The translations under genes were made by a program, and so were the position numbers. The notes under the pieces were generated by a model. It was not told the DNA's origin. It did no database searches and was given only the letters and a program-made list of their open reading frames with translations. This document shows positions 42,471-56,049 of a DNA stretch of 64,000 nucleotides, in pieces. Source of the stretch: Zychaea mexicana (Eukaryota > Mucoromycota > Mucoromycetes > Mucorales > Lichtheimiaceae); the NCBI RefSeq assembly GCF_025766255.1, contig NW_026516683.1, forward strand, positions 186,001 to 250,000, written 5' to 3'. Within the stretch, counting starts at the first letter, position 1. Each line of letters opens with the position of its first letter.

Positions 42471-45400
42471 CCTGATATCCAAACGGTCCGAACCTATCTC
42501 TCTCGAGTGACTCTCAAAGAAGCCAAGGGCGTATTTATCGTGTTGATCTTCGTGTGAATCGCTGCTGCTGCTGCTGCCATGTTAAACCGGGCGAAACAAC
42601 ATTGTGCCATCCCGACAAAAAAGTACCATGCTACGACAATCCACAAGAAGGTAGCACCATCCAGGTTTTTGGCATACCGTCGGCTATACTCAGGACGTGA
42701 ATTTCTTCGGACAAACAAGACAATTTCAGCAAGCGGCGTCGATCCAACATCCGCTTTGGTCCCTACCTATCGATCCAAGTCAAACCGACCTTTTGAATCC
42801 TGGACCAAACTGGCATGATCAACGATGCTTTGAGCAAAAGACAGCGACGCCTACCAAGCACAAGACTTTCTTGCGGGGGCTATCGATACATCAATCCCAC
42901 GATCACGATTGGCAATAGTGCGACAACTATCAAGCTGATTGCCATATATCTCACAAGTCATCAGACAACCAAGTTCAACCTCAGGCGGCAAATGGTAGTC
43001 AAGGAGAAGCTGGATAACAAATCTTTTTGAAGATCGGACAAGTCTTGAACCAACGTGGACGACCATGTTTCAGTCTCTTTCTATCACTCAAGTCAACGGA
43101 CATGGTCAATTTCACCATCCATCTTCAAGCGCGAAAGCAGAAGGACTCGGCCATGGAGGAGGCACATAGGGTTTGGCGGCCCTTATGTGAGGCTGCAGTT
43201 ACCAGGAGCAAGCAAGCGAGCAAGTTTGAATGCGACAAACAATGGATTGACCCAAAGTGTACCAAGTTGGTCAACAATAAGCGACGGAGCACCCTTTTTC
43301 AACATTGGATACAGCAAGAACCCATCTGACTGACTACACCATGTCAAGGCCCATCCACAAGCAACAAGCGATGAAGAAACAAGAAAATTGAGGAGCACAC
43401 GCGGTACGACCATCCTGGTGAGCCACCATCAATAATCAACACCGCAACAAAATGCATGGAAACGTTTATCTACGTGACTACCTACCACCTACGACTCGAT
43501 GGCGGCGGCAAGAAGTGGCAGTAACCACCAAGCGCTGGAGCAGCAGCACGCACAGCCATACAAGCAATTAGCCCGATTCCGAAGATACCAGCTGTCAACA
43601 CACGGAAAAATTTAAACACATGTCATTTGGGTCTTCTAGTGGCTGGTGGCAACAAATGACAAGCCTACAGATATAGCGTTGGACACGCAGCACACACAAC
43701 AAGCCAGGGGGATCGCTCGTATCAAACCAACTTATTTTGTGCTGAGACGATCCACAAACTCAACAGTCATTGGGTTTTTTGGCGACAACCCATCGAGGAC
43801 AAACACCAACATTGTTAAGCAAGCAGCATATCCAATAATTGCGGTCATCATCGAATCCAGCAACACGGACAATCGATCCAGCTATCCTTAATAATTAAGT
43901 CAAGCGGTACACGCAATGGTCACGGTTTTCAGCAGTTCCCAAGCCAAGCAGCAGCAGCAGCAGCATCAGCGCCGAGGCTATCGCTATCAAGACCCACAAA
44001 AACCATACAATGTCAACACGGTGACAAGAAGCTGTCATGCTCTTATTAATGATCGAGGCTCAATGATCGAGGCATATGCGTGCTCAAGAGCTACTGCTCG
44101 ATCATGCACAGCTGTCGAACTGGATGTTATCAAACGATTCATTCTGGATCCCAAACCGACAAGACTAATGGCCGCCGTGTGCGTTGGACGTGTGAAACCG
44201 CTATTATACGCGATCAAAAATGTTTGAATTCTGCAGATAATGTGGTAGGTTAAGATTAAGGAAGCGCTGTTACTATGTGACGAGTATACTAACTATAACA
44301 CACTTTAACAAAATAGACAGAACCTTTGCCTTCGAAAATATCATCCATTTGGTCTTTCTGTCACAAGAACCTACAATCCATATTTTCCCAATTTCTATTT
44401 CTTTCTTTCTTTCGTTGTTTTATCACACATGTTCTATTTTTCAGCTCCAAGTCGTCCCCTCATTGAGTGGTAAGTGTAACAAATGATTGGAAAAACTAAT
44501 AGTGTATGTTTTTAGTAGTTTAGAAAAAAATACCCGTTTGTAAATCAACACAACACCTCGACGGCACACGCGGGATGCATCGGCACGAAAGCTTCTTTTC
44601 ATTTTTCAAAATACTCTCACGACGAATCTATCTCCTGACGAACACACTGTCAAGACCTTACAAGATCATCCAAGATATCCAAACTAAATCACAACCTGCT
44701 GTCGGCTTAGCTTATCAAAGCTAACAGCGCAGAAGAGCTCACCAAAAAAGCATATATGCCAGGTAATGATAAGAAGATCATGCTTTGCTACTGTGCATGC
44801 AGCAGGCCTTTATCGAATCAAATATGTCTAACGTTGTTTACCTGTATCTACACATAGAGTCGTTGGTTCCTGTTGCCACAGAGGCGCAAAGAATCGTAAA
44901 GTCATAAAAACGAGCTCGCAATAAGCAAAAACAAAATGGGTCATCCGTCAGGCATGTAAAAATAGAGCTTTACATACGAGTGACACTAACACTAATATTA
45001 TGTTTACTTTTTCACACTGACAGGAGCTCTACGCGAAGATATATTACCTGCACACTCAAAAAAACAAAACAAAGCTAGCTGGTCATTGGTATCTCCTTGC
45101 ATCGGCGATGACGAAGGTTATCAAGCTATTATTGAATCATTCACAGTGCAGCTTCCGTACACATAATCAACTACCATCCAACATGCCTACGACCGTCATC
45201 CTTTGATACAACCGTGTGTGCCGTCCGATACCATACCACTTCCTCATATATCATGAAGAGAAAAAAATACAGAAAAAAAGAGAAAAGAAAAAAAAAGAAG
45301 AGAATCATATAATGAAAAAAAATACAAAAAAAAAGAGAAGTTAAAATTATACTAATCCATTCTGTTTGTAGCACAAATCACCGGTGAGGGCAATGACATT

Positions 45401-45828
45401 GGACTTTTTTATATTTGATACTACATATCACAGTGTAAAGTCGATTACATAGCATATGCTTCTCCATTTTCCTCAGAAATATAATAAATATATGATACAT
45501 GTATATACTCGATGCTTTTTAGTCAATGGGGAGAAAGGGTGGCTAAATGGATATACTTTGTTGGAAGTCGAAAGTGGTAATTGTGGTAGGACACATGGGT
45601 ATGCTGCTCAAAGTATCTTGCTCGTTGCGAAGATCAGAGAGTTGGCGCAGTTAATAAAGGTGGGGTTGTATTAAAGCCAATCAATGCTTACTTTAGTCTG
45701 GGTCGCATGAAATACTTTGGCGTTTGTAACGACGCAATCCTTTATTGTTCGTTTTAACACGGTCGTAATCTTCTCCTTTATCTTTATTTCTCAGCTCATT
45801 TCACGCTAAAGTACAACCTAATTTGAAA
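42471..45828. other. Long stretch without a recognised gene
   Basis: Plus-strand open frames at 42579-43333 and 43646-44227 are Ser/Thr/Gln-rich and lie in changing frames; none shows a domain that I recognise. The stretch to about 44200 is more GC-rich and CAA/CAG-rich than the surroundings and may be decayed transposon or captured sequence. A short poly-Gln-like CAG run is at about 43947-43963. An A-rich tract (45257-45340) and AT-rich sequence fill the right end. Confidence 0.35.
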
Positions 45829-48800
45829 TGGAAAGACGTCGAGGTCAGAAATCCTCCTAATCACAAAGCGGGCAGACCAAAAATGAAAGAAAACGTGGAT
45901 CCTCGTCAGTCTCTGCTGTCCTTCGGCAGACAAGGGGAACAGCATAGCGATACTTCATCCAGCAGCACTGCGCCAGTCTCTCGCAATGCTGCAAACATGG
46001 AAACAGTAAGCTCTTTACCCATAGCCGTATCTGATGCAGACAGCCATGAAGCTCAAGCTGCTTCAGCGGAGTACACCAGTACGATGACGAGCGGTTATAT
46101 CCATCCAGCAATTTCTTTGACAGAAATGGCTTTATGATAGCATCTGCGCCTACTGAAGATATGGACGAATTTGTGGATGAGATGGAAGACTCTGAAGACA
46201 GTAGTGATGACGAAGGCAACGATGATGTAGTTGAAAATAGCGATCGCAGTGGTATGCGAAATGGTAAGACGCTAATACCATGTGCGGACGGTAATCAAGG
46301 AATTGACCGAAATTGCTAATAATATAACTCTTGCTGGATGTCATGCATCATTACATTAATAGCATATAGCATTCCAAGAAAAGCCGAGAAGTCAAGAAAT
46401 AATATACTAGACAAACACTTCGAACAGCTGCAAGCTCGGATTGTAGCTCAAAGTACCCTGAAGAATACAAAAAAGGGAACGTTCTGTGTGCTGTCGCCTG
46501 ATCCGTTCTTTGCTCTAATCAAAAAGCTCGAGCCCGAGGCGCTGTGATATCTTCGTATATTCCTTTGGATGCCGCATCTCTTGCTTAAGGACATTGGATC
46601 TTCAAAATGTCAGAGCTGTGAATCTCGCCTCAAGTCCAAAGGATTTGTAGATATGACAGAGTGAGTTGAACCAGAATCTTGTGCATCATGATGCTTATTG
46701 CATACACAGATGTCTTTATATTATGGCAACGCGCTGTGAGTGCACGAACGGCTCTTGCATTGGAAAATAAAGTGTCGCTGCCAACGATGAAAGCATTATC
46801 CGCCAGCTGCCTAAGTTCCTGCAATGCCAATATTCCGGATATATTATGACCCACCGCAGTGGTTAATCCAAGCCTGTGGGGTATCTTTTGCGCCATGTAT
46901 GCAAAAGTCGATTGTCTCAAAGCGTTTCTGCAAGATATTACGAGAGCTACATCACTTACGCCATTCTCGCTTGGCGTTTCAATACCTTAACGCAGCGCTA
47001 TTTCGTCACGAGAATCCATCGATCGATCAGGCGCTTACCGATACGAATACGCAGCTAGAAATTTCTCAACAAGTAAATCAGGATATTTACACTAGTTTAT
47101 ATTCAAGAGCTCAAAGGCGATCATTCCTTCAAGATAATCAAACTTATGGGCAAAACCAACAACACAGCAACATTCACAGCACTATACACAATACTCGACG
47201 AATATGAGGAAGTGCGATTACAATTCTTTGTTCCAACCTAGTCCTTATCTTCTTAAGTACGCGTTTGACACAATGCGACAATCATTATAGTTCCACGGAC
47301 ATAAACAGCCAGAGATTTTTTACTGACAAAGTATGATACGAGGTGATCGAAACTCGTTGGAAAAAGCATGGCCGGCCTTTAATAATAACGTTTCTCGTGT
47401 GACACCCCGAGAGCCTAGGACAACGTCTGAAGAAGTTGATACATATCCAATGCTCACAATATCGGATACCACCGTTCCACAGTGCTTCTCTGACGCGGAA
47501 GATATCCAAGCTGCAGCCACTTGCCGGCGGACGGGCTGAACAACGGCAAATTGTGGTGGGATTGGATTGTAAATGGCCTATTGAGCACGGCCAAGGAAGA
47601 ACTGCTACCATCCAGATTGTCTGGGAGGACATAATTCACATATACAGTACCCAGTCAGTAACTTTACAAAACCAGCTGTTGCCTTGGAAAAATTACTTTC
47701 CAGCGCGTTGATGATCAAAATGGGGCGGCCTGTCATCAACGAAATTGAAAAAGATGGCACGCGATTTTTAACATCGAGTGTGGGGTGGCGGATACGACGT
47801 TGGACATTACTGTAAATCGCGTGGTTGATAGACAGTGTTAATATGAAGCTGGCGGATATTTGCGAGATCGTACTTCAACGCCGACTACTGAAGCCATAAA
47901 AATTACGAACTAGTAACTATATGAGTCCACACCATCAGTTGAGCAGATACATACGATACGCCGTATTCGATGCCTGGGCCGGTCTTCAAATATACCATCA
48001 TGCAAAGAACTTCGTTTTACTCGGTCAAAAACTAAGCAGACCTGTAATTGAAGTTCGTACATCGCGTATCGTCGAAACATAACAAGGAATTGTAAAATTG
48101 ATAAGTGTATTTATTAACATCTCTTAGGGGTGCACATTTCTTATCACGGTGGAGCTAAAATTAGAGCTGCGGCTTATGGTAAAATCGATCATCAGCAGGA
48201 GCATCTAAATGGAATGAAGCTAAAGAAAAATCAAGCAATCATCACAATCAAGGAAGTGTTAGTTCCTGGTGCACCTGATGTAGAAGGAAAACCACTGCAG
48301 GACCATGGCGCTGTTCCTTTCCAAACTGTAGCTCGTATATGTGATTTGTGAACATACTAAGCCTGTTGAGATTCGTGTCAATCAGATGGCGGGCACACAA
48401 CATCCAATGGCATGGAAAATAAGAGTGCTAAGGATGTCATTCTTTAAGAAGAGTGTTAGTAAACGTACAATCGAACTAGAGGACTGTACCCTGGAGCCAA
48501 GCAACGATGATAGCGATGCTGGCTCGGTTGTTGATGATGACGACGATAACGAAAGTATCATGCATGGAGCCGATAGTGTACACCAAAATCAAAATGACCT
48601 CACGGTATCTGAAGTAGATCAAGAAAGTCGTGTGTTCGGTGAGCAAGAGCTGCATACTCTTTCGCAGCATCCACGAAACGATCCAGAATAAATGGCTGCA
48701 AAAGTTCTAAAGGATGCATTATATCTCTTAAACCAAGTAAAAATACCGCGCGGACATGGTCTAGCAAATGACTTTTCAAGACTATTTCGTGACGCACTGA

Positions 48801-49324
48801 GATGGATTACCACTTTACCGTTGCTGCTGCGGGACAAAGGATCCATCAGAACGCTATACGTAAGTTTGGCTCATTCAATGCTTCTCCTCAATTGGCGGAT
48901 GCTATGATGGCTTATTATCGTCTACGCCATAACATAGATGTAAGTAGCAGATTACCTTTTGCGATGGTGTATATGTCATCTTAAATTAGCTGTGGTGTAG
49001 CCCATTAGGTTGGATATGTCAATCGCCACAAAAAGGTGCATAAAAACATTATGAACCATGGCTGATTCAACATATTAAAGATTCACGTGCATTTTTCGGT
49101 CTCCGTTGTTTACGTATCAGGAACCAGGCGTTTACGAGCATGTTACAAAGGATGTTGCATCCTTTGGTAAAAAATTCGGTATTTCTCCTCTGTTAAACGA
49201 AATAAAGACCTCTTGTGGTATTGAATACCAGCTTGGTACTACTTCGGATACTACTCGAAGTAGTACCAACATCGAATTCAATTACCCTAATCGTCCTGAG
49301 AGAATTTACACCATAACTTGCTAG
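45829..49324 (+). pseudogene. Decayed mobile-type gene: zinc/DUF6729-like region + WRN-like 3'-5' exonuclease
   Basis: Ordered plus-strand fragments fit a large multi-copy protein family of fungi and some animals. A basic/acidic N terminus (HKAGRPKMKENVD; DEFVDEMEDSEDSSDDEG) is followed by CVLSPDPFFALIK...RIFLWMPHLLLKD with CQSCESRLKSKGF (46480-46660), a DUF6729-like region. Next are LRELHHLRHSRL (about 46950) and YTILDEYEEVRLQFF (about 47190). The exonuclease domain is VGLDCKWPIEHGQGRTATIQI (about 47560) through YAVFDAWAGLQIYH (about 47970). PGAPDVEGKPLQDHG...PFQTVAR, then RKFGSFNASPQLADAMM...YRLRHNID (48860-48940), and a final segment to 49324 complete it. Several frameshifts and stops separate the parts. 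The exonuclease motif that is normally D-x-E reads D-C-K, so it would also be inactive. Confidence 0.6.
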
Positions 49325-49603
49325 TTTTTATACATACAAATCTCTGTAAAGCTAAATTGCAAAAAAATCAAAAGGAAGATAGGGTAAATAGCTTCCATAA
49401 AACAGATAGGCTATTGGCTATTTTGAATACTTCTCTTCTCCATCAATACATTTAATGCATATACTGTCATAATATACCAATGATGTTCGTCCAAGTGCTT
49501 CAATGCAGAGAATACTTGCTTGGATTCATTCATACCCCGACAAAGCATTTAGTATCGTTGCGCGAATTGAGCACTACGTAAAAAAAAAAGAGCAGGCTAC
49601 ACG

Positions 49604-51798
49604 ATGAAGCAGGCGAGTCCAGCATCTCGATGGCTTCAGCTCCTTACAGCATCGCAAGGGACATGGGCAATTCCCATCATCTGCATACTCGTTCCCTTAC
49701 TCATACGATGGATTGTCGCGTTGAATCCTTATTCAGGTACACAACGGTATTTTTTTCGCCCGGCATATTCTATGTATGCTAATCTCAAAGAAAATGCAAT
49801 CCGCTTTATAGGTTTCAACACGCCTCCAAAGTACGGCGATTATGAAGCCCAACGCCACTGGATGGAAATAACCAACGCATTGCCTACGACTCATTGGTAC
49901 CGCTACGATCTTGACTGGTGGGGTTTAGATTATCCGCCTTTGACCGCATTTCATAGTTGGTTGTGTGGTTTTGTGTAAGTTGTATTTGTTCACCGACAGA
50001 ATAAGGAGAGAGAAGAACTGATATCATTACTGTTAGTGGTTTATGGATTAATCCAGAATGGTTCGCGTTGGATACGTCGCGTGGTTATGAATCCATGAAC
50101 AGTAAGTTTTTCATGCGGGCCACAGTGGTGGTCTCGGAGGCGTTGATCTATTACCCCGCAGTATGGTGTTTTAGCCGAATCGTGTTTCCCGAACAACAGA
50201 AAAAGGTAGTGTATAGGGAGCAAAAAAAAAGACATATGCCATTTTGAGCGATAATCGAAAACATTGACTTTAGTCTTGGCTCCTATCTTTAGTATCTTCT
50301 GGTGTTCCTTATCCTTATGCAACCAGCACTTATTCTCATCGACCATGGTCATTTCCAGTAAGTGTTAGGCATCCATACAAATTATTGTGTAGCCGTATAT
50401 ACGTGGATCACTCATTCATGGAGGGAAAAATTCAGATTCAACAGCGTCATGCTAGGACTCACTTTGTGGGCCATCAATGGATATTTGACAAAGCACTACG
50501 TGTTGGGATCAGTGTGTTTTTGCTTAGCGCTCGGTTTTAAACAGATGGCTTTGTATTACGCTCCTGCGATCTTCAGCTTTTTACTTGGAACATGCGTCTC
50601 GCTACCACAAAAACAACAAGGGTAAATGTTTATGATAAGGGCGGTTTTTCATGTGTATGTATGTATGTGCAAGTAATAACAAAAAATCCTTAAAGACTTT
50701 TGCTTTTTATTCAACTGGGTGTTACTGTCATTGCAACATGTGGTCTCTTACTTTCCCCGTGGTTGACATCCTTGGATGATCTGTTACAAATTTTACATCG
50801 AGTATTCCCGGTAGCCCGAGGATTATACGAGGACAAGGTGGCTAATGTATGGTGTGCTATCAACGTGGTCATCAAGTTACGCAATGTGTTAAGTCTGCAG
50901 TCGACTGTACGTCTCAGGTTGTGTGAACAAAACAGATTTATTGGTTTGTAATCTCATTGTGAGCCTTTCTTTTACACTAACAACCAATTCTCTTTACTAT
51001 CTCTCTTCCTCTTATTTCTTAAAGCCTTTGCGCTACTTTGGCTGCCATTCTACCAATTAATATCCATCTCGGAGTATCTCCATCGCGTTCACGTTTCGGC
51101 TATGCTTTGGTCAATACATCGCTTGCGTTCTTTTTATTTTCTTTCCAAGTGCATGAGAAATCCATCCTATTGCCAGCTTTACCTGTCTCATTGATGTTAT
51201 ATCATGAACCTGATGCTGTCAAGGTTTTTATGAATGTCGCCATGTTTAGGTATTTATAATTTTAAATGAAGCGGGAACAGGGTCATGGAGCTGCTAATTA
51301 CATTTGCTATGTATTATCGTGAGGATAAAGGAACTAACGCATGTATTTTAATATTTGATAGCATGTTCCCACTACTGAAGCGAGAAGAGCTAGTCATTCC
51401 CTATTTAGGTGTAACCATTTTTTGGAACTGGCTTATGGGTCCGTCGTTTTCATCACCAGCCACAGCAACCTCTGTTCGGTTCGTCAAATATGTAAGTTGG
51501 ATGCTTGAACCCTGTTTTAATGATAAGGGTCTTGAAGGAACATGTCGATAACACTAATCTTGTTCTTCCAAATTTCTTATAGGCGATCTATGCCACATTA
51601 CTGGTTTGGCATATTACTGAATACTTGGTAGTGCCACCAAGCCATTGGCCTGACCTATACATTGTCGTCAATGCCGTACTGAGTTGTGGCTATTTTATCT
51701 TACTGTTTTTGTATTTTATATATCGCCAATTCGTTTCCCCTGCTACAGACGTTTTTGGTGATGACACTTCTGCGGCTACCAAGATTAAATCTGCTTGA
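49604..51798 (+). CDS. ALG6: Dolichyl-P-Glc:Man9GlcNAc2-PP-dolichol alpha-1,3-glucosyltransferase
   Basis: Adds the first glucose to the lipid-linked N-glycan precursor in the ER lumen. It is a multi-pass membrane protein. Conserved ALG6 segments are all present: [19 protein letters not shown] (acidic residues of the first luminal loop), [95 protein letters not shown] and the C-terminal [12 protein letters not shown]. The ALG6-type HGHFQ-N-S-VMLGL and the N-terminal [14 protein letters not shown] distinguish it from ALG8. Exon 1 is 49604-49974; about seven introns of 60-100 nt follow. The final exon ends TKIKSA-stop at 51798. Intact as far as can be read. Confidence 0.95.
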
Positions 51799-52800
51799 AA
51801 AAAGGCAGCACCACCAGCAAATATAAATAAAAAACACCTAAATATTTGTATTATATGACGAATACGTTACATTGATGATGACATGTAACAACATCTTTTA
51901 TATTATATTTTTTCTTTCGAATCTGTGTCTAACAACAACATAAGGTAGCATTGCTCTTTTTCTAAACAGGAAAGGGAATTACAGTATCATGATATGCGCA
52001 GGTCGAAATCGAAATTGGACTACTTGCAGGAAGCGTTGTGGAACGAGAGCAAGAGCAAAAGGCTCGGAATCGTAAGGTTCAATAGTAAGAGATGAAATTC
52101 CGAACGAATTCAAATCGTCATCGTGTTGTGTGTGTAAACTTAGAAAGTTCAAGGAGATCGGATTACTTCGTCTTACCGAATAAAGGATTATCCTAACGTA
52201 AGAACAGAAATTCACTGCAAATCAAGAGCACGAGCCTCAAGCTTTCCATGCAATAGCAAAAGGTAAAACGAACGATCCTAATAAAAGTTATACGATCCCT
52301 CTTCAAGTAGTACCTTTATCATCTTATCGTAAAAAGCGATGCACATAGAATAAAATGGTATGACCTCATAGTCCATTTATTTGACCAAATTTGATTTGTA
52401 TCTGTAGACACGTACTACTCTACAGCTACCCTAATGGGGTTATATGCCGCATGATCATCTACGATGATGTCGTTGTTGTTGTTGTCGTAATGACCTCTGG
52501 TTATGACCTTCTTCCAAGTATGACATCTCTTGTTTGTTCCCCCGAAAAATGCAAATACCGATAAAACTTGTTACTTGATAAACAGTCATGACATTGCTTA
52601 CTCTATTAGCTGAGCTAGCGCATGGTACATCACCTTCAGAGCTATCGCCATCACAAAGGTCCGCTTTAGTATCAGGTTCTTGTGGCATGAATTTTTTCAA
52701 GTGTGTATCTTATTGTTGCTGCATCACTATACAGTCCAATCCTACTTTACTAGTCAACAAGAGAACCCTCTCATATGTTTTTTAATTGATAGTTAAGAGT
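51799..52800. other. Intergenic
   Basis: ALG6 3' flank followed by sequence with no recognised gene. Short frames at 51979-52215 (-), 52455-52700 (-) and 52588-52785 (+) show no motif. The left part of the MFS relic may once have extended here. Confidence 0.35.
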
Positions 52801-53260
52801 ACAGATTATGTCAGCACCGCCATTGTTTGTGGGGTTAACCCAACACTTAGCTTCTTTCTTATGTGGACATATGTTAGCAGTTATGGGCTTTTAATGGCGT
52901 TCGCGGCTGTCTTTGGCGTTTTTGGAGGCACGTTTTTCGAATTGGTAAGCACCTTCTTTACACTTTGGCAACTCACACTTTTATTCTTTCATTTCAGTGT
53001 AGTAGGTGCATTGAAGTACTGGACATGAATTTTATTTGCTGTAACAGTTGTCAATGTGGGCATAGAACAACTCTGATTCTGCATTCTCAATGTTTCTTGT
53101 CATGACTGGGCTTTGCATGTTCGTTCCTTCTGTCGCTGATGCTCTGGCACGAAGTGTGTCGTGGAAACCGTTTTCCGGTTATCAAGTGTTTACAGGAGTT
53201 CGTCATACATTCGGCGGGGTCATCATGCCCACTACGACATTGATAATCACATTTATATAA
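52801..53260 (+). pseudogene. C-terminal relic of a monocarboxylate-type MFS transporter
   Basis: Fragments correspond to the last five or so membrane segments of the transporter encoded next door: CGVNPTLSFFLMWTYVSSYG, LLMAFAAVFGVFGGTFFELVS (52830-52945), then after an intron-like gap MFLVMTGLCMFVPSVADALAR and FSGYQVFTGVRHTFGG, ending in TAA at 53260. The N-terminal half, including the PDGGYGW signature, is missing upstream. It is similar to but clearly diverged from 55430-55871, so it looks like an old tandem duplicate that lost its front half. Confidence 0.65.
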
Positions 53261-53765
53261 CCAGCAAGAGTAATAGCAATCTTATGAGAAACCGATAGTG
53301 GTCACCTATTAATATACCACTCATCACATAGAAATAGCAATTTTTGGTAATAAGCAGCGATATGTATGAAGCGCGCAATGATAAAAAAGGGTAAGTAAGG
53401 GATGGAAGGTGGCTCGACCGCAAATTGCTTTCGTCGGATGCAATAAGGCTGGAGTGGTTTGTTATACACTTTTATGCTCACGCATTTCATGAAGTCGAGA
53501 GGAATAATACAGAAGATTATCGTATGTCTTAATCATTCCGCTTAACTTATAATGAGCTCCTTATTGAGTTCGCTCTTTCCTCGATCACTGTATGGTATCG
53601 ACTCGTAATACACGGTGCACGTCAAGATAACATTATTAGAGGGGGGGACCCCTCGGAGTTGTATTTATTCGATCTGCGCGAAAACATTTACAATTTTTCT
53701 TCTCCAAGTTTTTTTTTCTCACTCTTCCTCCTCTCTTAACCCCCGCAAAGCATTAGTACTTCTAT
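53261..53765. other. Intergenic, probable promoter of the MFS gene
   Basis: No gene. A G7 run (53641-53647) and a pyrimidine-rich tract (53690-53745) lie just upstream of the transporter ATG. Confidence 0.4.
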
Positions 53766-55871
53766 ATGCCCGGCACGTCAATAGGCGGTCACAACGATCA
53801 TCAACAGGTCGCGAAGCAAAACAAGAGGAGTCACGATACTCCCAATGTTAGTATCGCACATCCAAGGAATACCTGTTCTTTCAACACTACTACGTCTAAT
53901 TCTGTACCCGACGATGCTACATACGAGTATCGAACAAGTAGCGAGGAAGAAGAAGCTGGAGGTTTGTTTGCAGAGCGAGAAAGAAGGGAGGATTATGGAT
54001 TCAAACCAAAAAAAAAGGACAAATTCGTTTTAGCACGTCCGTAGTAATGATGAACCAATGGACAAATAACAATACCAGAAACACGACCGTTATTGGAAAG
54101 TGGTGCCTCTGGGGGTAACACAATATGCAATCGAGACGAAGACGGCCAACTTGAACCCCCGCCGGATGGAGGTTATGGATGGGCCATCGTGTGCGTTGGA
54201 TTCCTGCTGCAGTTTATATCTGTAGGCATTTCTGAATCTTGGTTGGTATAGACAAAAAGGAGTGGATGGTAAATGCTTATTTTTCCACTAAAACAATATT
54301 AAAACGGGTATTGTTTATATTAGGGGCGTTATGCAAGAATATCACGAGCATCACGATTTCCCAAACGCGATGATACAGGTTTCGTTTGTGGGCACGATAT
54401 CCAACGTTTTGTTGAATGGTTTAGGACCTGTAGCACGACTGTTGTCAGCAGTAACGAGCTTACAAAATATCATGTTCATGGCCGTTGCGTTGTCTTTTCT
54501 CGGTTTGGAAGCGGCCAGTTTTAGTACCGAGATTTGGCACTTTTATTTGACCCGAGGTGTGTTATTCGGAGCAGGTGCCTCATTTGCGTTTTATGTATGT
54601 TTATCCAAAGATGTTCCTAATATTTGCATATGTGGCATTACGAAGAAGAAGAAGAAAACTAAGCGAAACACTTTGTTTTGTGAATATTAGGTGGCACTAA
54701 GTATTGTGCCCCAATGGTTCGACAAACGACGAGGAATAGCGCTTGGGATTTCATCTACAGGAACATGTATCGGTGCATTTTCGTTGCCATTCATCATGAC
54801 AACAGTCAACAGCTGTCTTGGCGGTGCATGGTAAAAAGCATTTTGAGACTGTAATTGTTTTTTGTCATGTAATAACTCAACCGCTGGGGTTTATGCTGAA
54901 TGCTATAGGTCCTATCGAGTGCAAGGGTTTATAGTCCTTGTCGTGGGCCTGATATCTTGTGCCTTAGTAAAACCGCTCGAGAAAGGCAGAAAACGAGAAA
55001 CTGTACAATTAAAGGACATCTTCCAATTTGAGTATTAAGAGATCCTCTTTTCCTATTGTGGTGTATTGCAGACATTTTCATGGAAGCTGCGTACTATGTT
55101 CCTTATTTCTATCTTCCATGTAAGTATCAAGGAATGGTATGACACTCTGTTGCTGCGACCTTATAATAGCTCGACGTTCTTTAACTGCTTTATTTATTGT
55201 AAAAATATACATACATAGCTCATGCAACCTATCTCGGACTTTCTCCAGCGCAGGGTTCAGCACTTATATCCATAGTTTCCGGGATGAGTTTCGTTGGCAA
55301 CCTCGTGTCAGGGTAAGTATACAATTACTGATTTTTACAATACCCCAAATCAACAAGTGTTTCTATTATGCTGACAGCTTTGCTTCTATATGCTATCATA
55401 GTATTACTGCCGATCATATAGGTCACATTAACACAATGATGCTTTACTGTACACTATGTGCACTAAGTTGTGTTATATGGATTGCTGCTGATAGCTTCAA
55501 AACACTCGTCGCATTCTGTGTACTAGCAGGATTCTTTGGTGGGGCATTTATCGCATTAAGTAAGTTATTGGGTAATACACATAATTCTATAACACAAGAA
55601 TACCAAAGCTTGTAACACGTCATTCTTAGCTCCTTCAGTTACGTATGTTATTACCGGTGCCAAAAGGTTCGAATCTGGACTGTCGCTTTTCCTGCTTATT
55701 ACGGTGATTTCCATGTTTGGACCGAATGTGTCGTCAGCCTTTGAACAGTCCCTTCATGCTAGACCTTATCTAAGCTACGAGATATTTACAGCAGCCGGAT
55801 ACTTTGCTGGAGCTGCTGTATTGGCACTCATTAAGATAGTTAAAACCAACAGTTTATTTTCTAAAATATAA
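53766..55871 (+). CDS. MFS monocarboxylate-porter-like transporter, with an apparent frameshift
   Basis: Twelve-helix transporter of the MCT/MCH type in the plasma or vacuolar membrane; substrate unknown. A hydrophilic N terminus (about 85 residues) precedes the family signature PPDGGYGWAIVCVGFLLQF (about 54160). Helices follow with GLGPVARLL, LFGAGASFAFYV, VPQWFDKRRGIALGISSTGT (the conserved loop), then ADIFMEAAYYVPYFYLP, GLSPAQGSALISIVSGMSF, and the last helices to LFSKI-stop at 55871. The intron after GGA-G (53962 to about 54077) and later introns keep phase. At about 55030-55038 the frame DIFQFE runs into TAA, while the next conserved segment (DPLFLLWCIADIF) continues one base out of frame with no GT-AG intron between. 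So either one base is missing (pseudogene or assembly error) or an unusual junction is used. Confidence 0.8.
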
Positions 55872-56049
55872 TCTTTCTTCAAAAACAATTCGTCGTTCCG
55901 TCATGATTTGCTAACTTCAAATTTATGCAGCCTAAATGAACTGCCCTTGTCGGTCAACGAAAGTTCTCACACCCGGCTCGCCAGCAAAATGAAAGCGTGG
56001 CCTTTTTTCCTCTGTTTCACCGTTATATTTGTGATAACAAAGAAAAAGA

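Noticed and set aside
42003..42482. Open frames on both strands through the 83-bp array
   Set aside because: The 83-bp period shifts frame in each unit, so no periodic protein is encoded.
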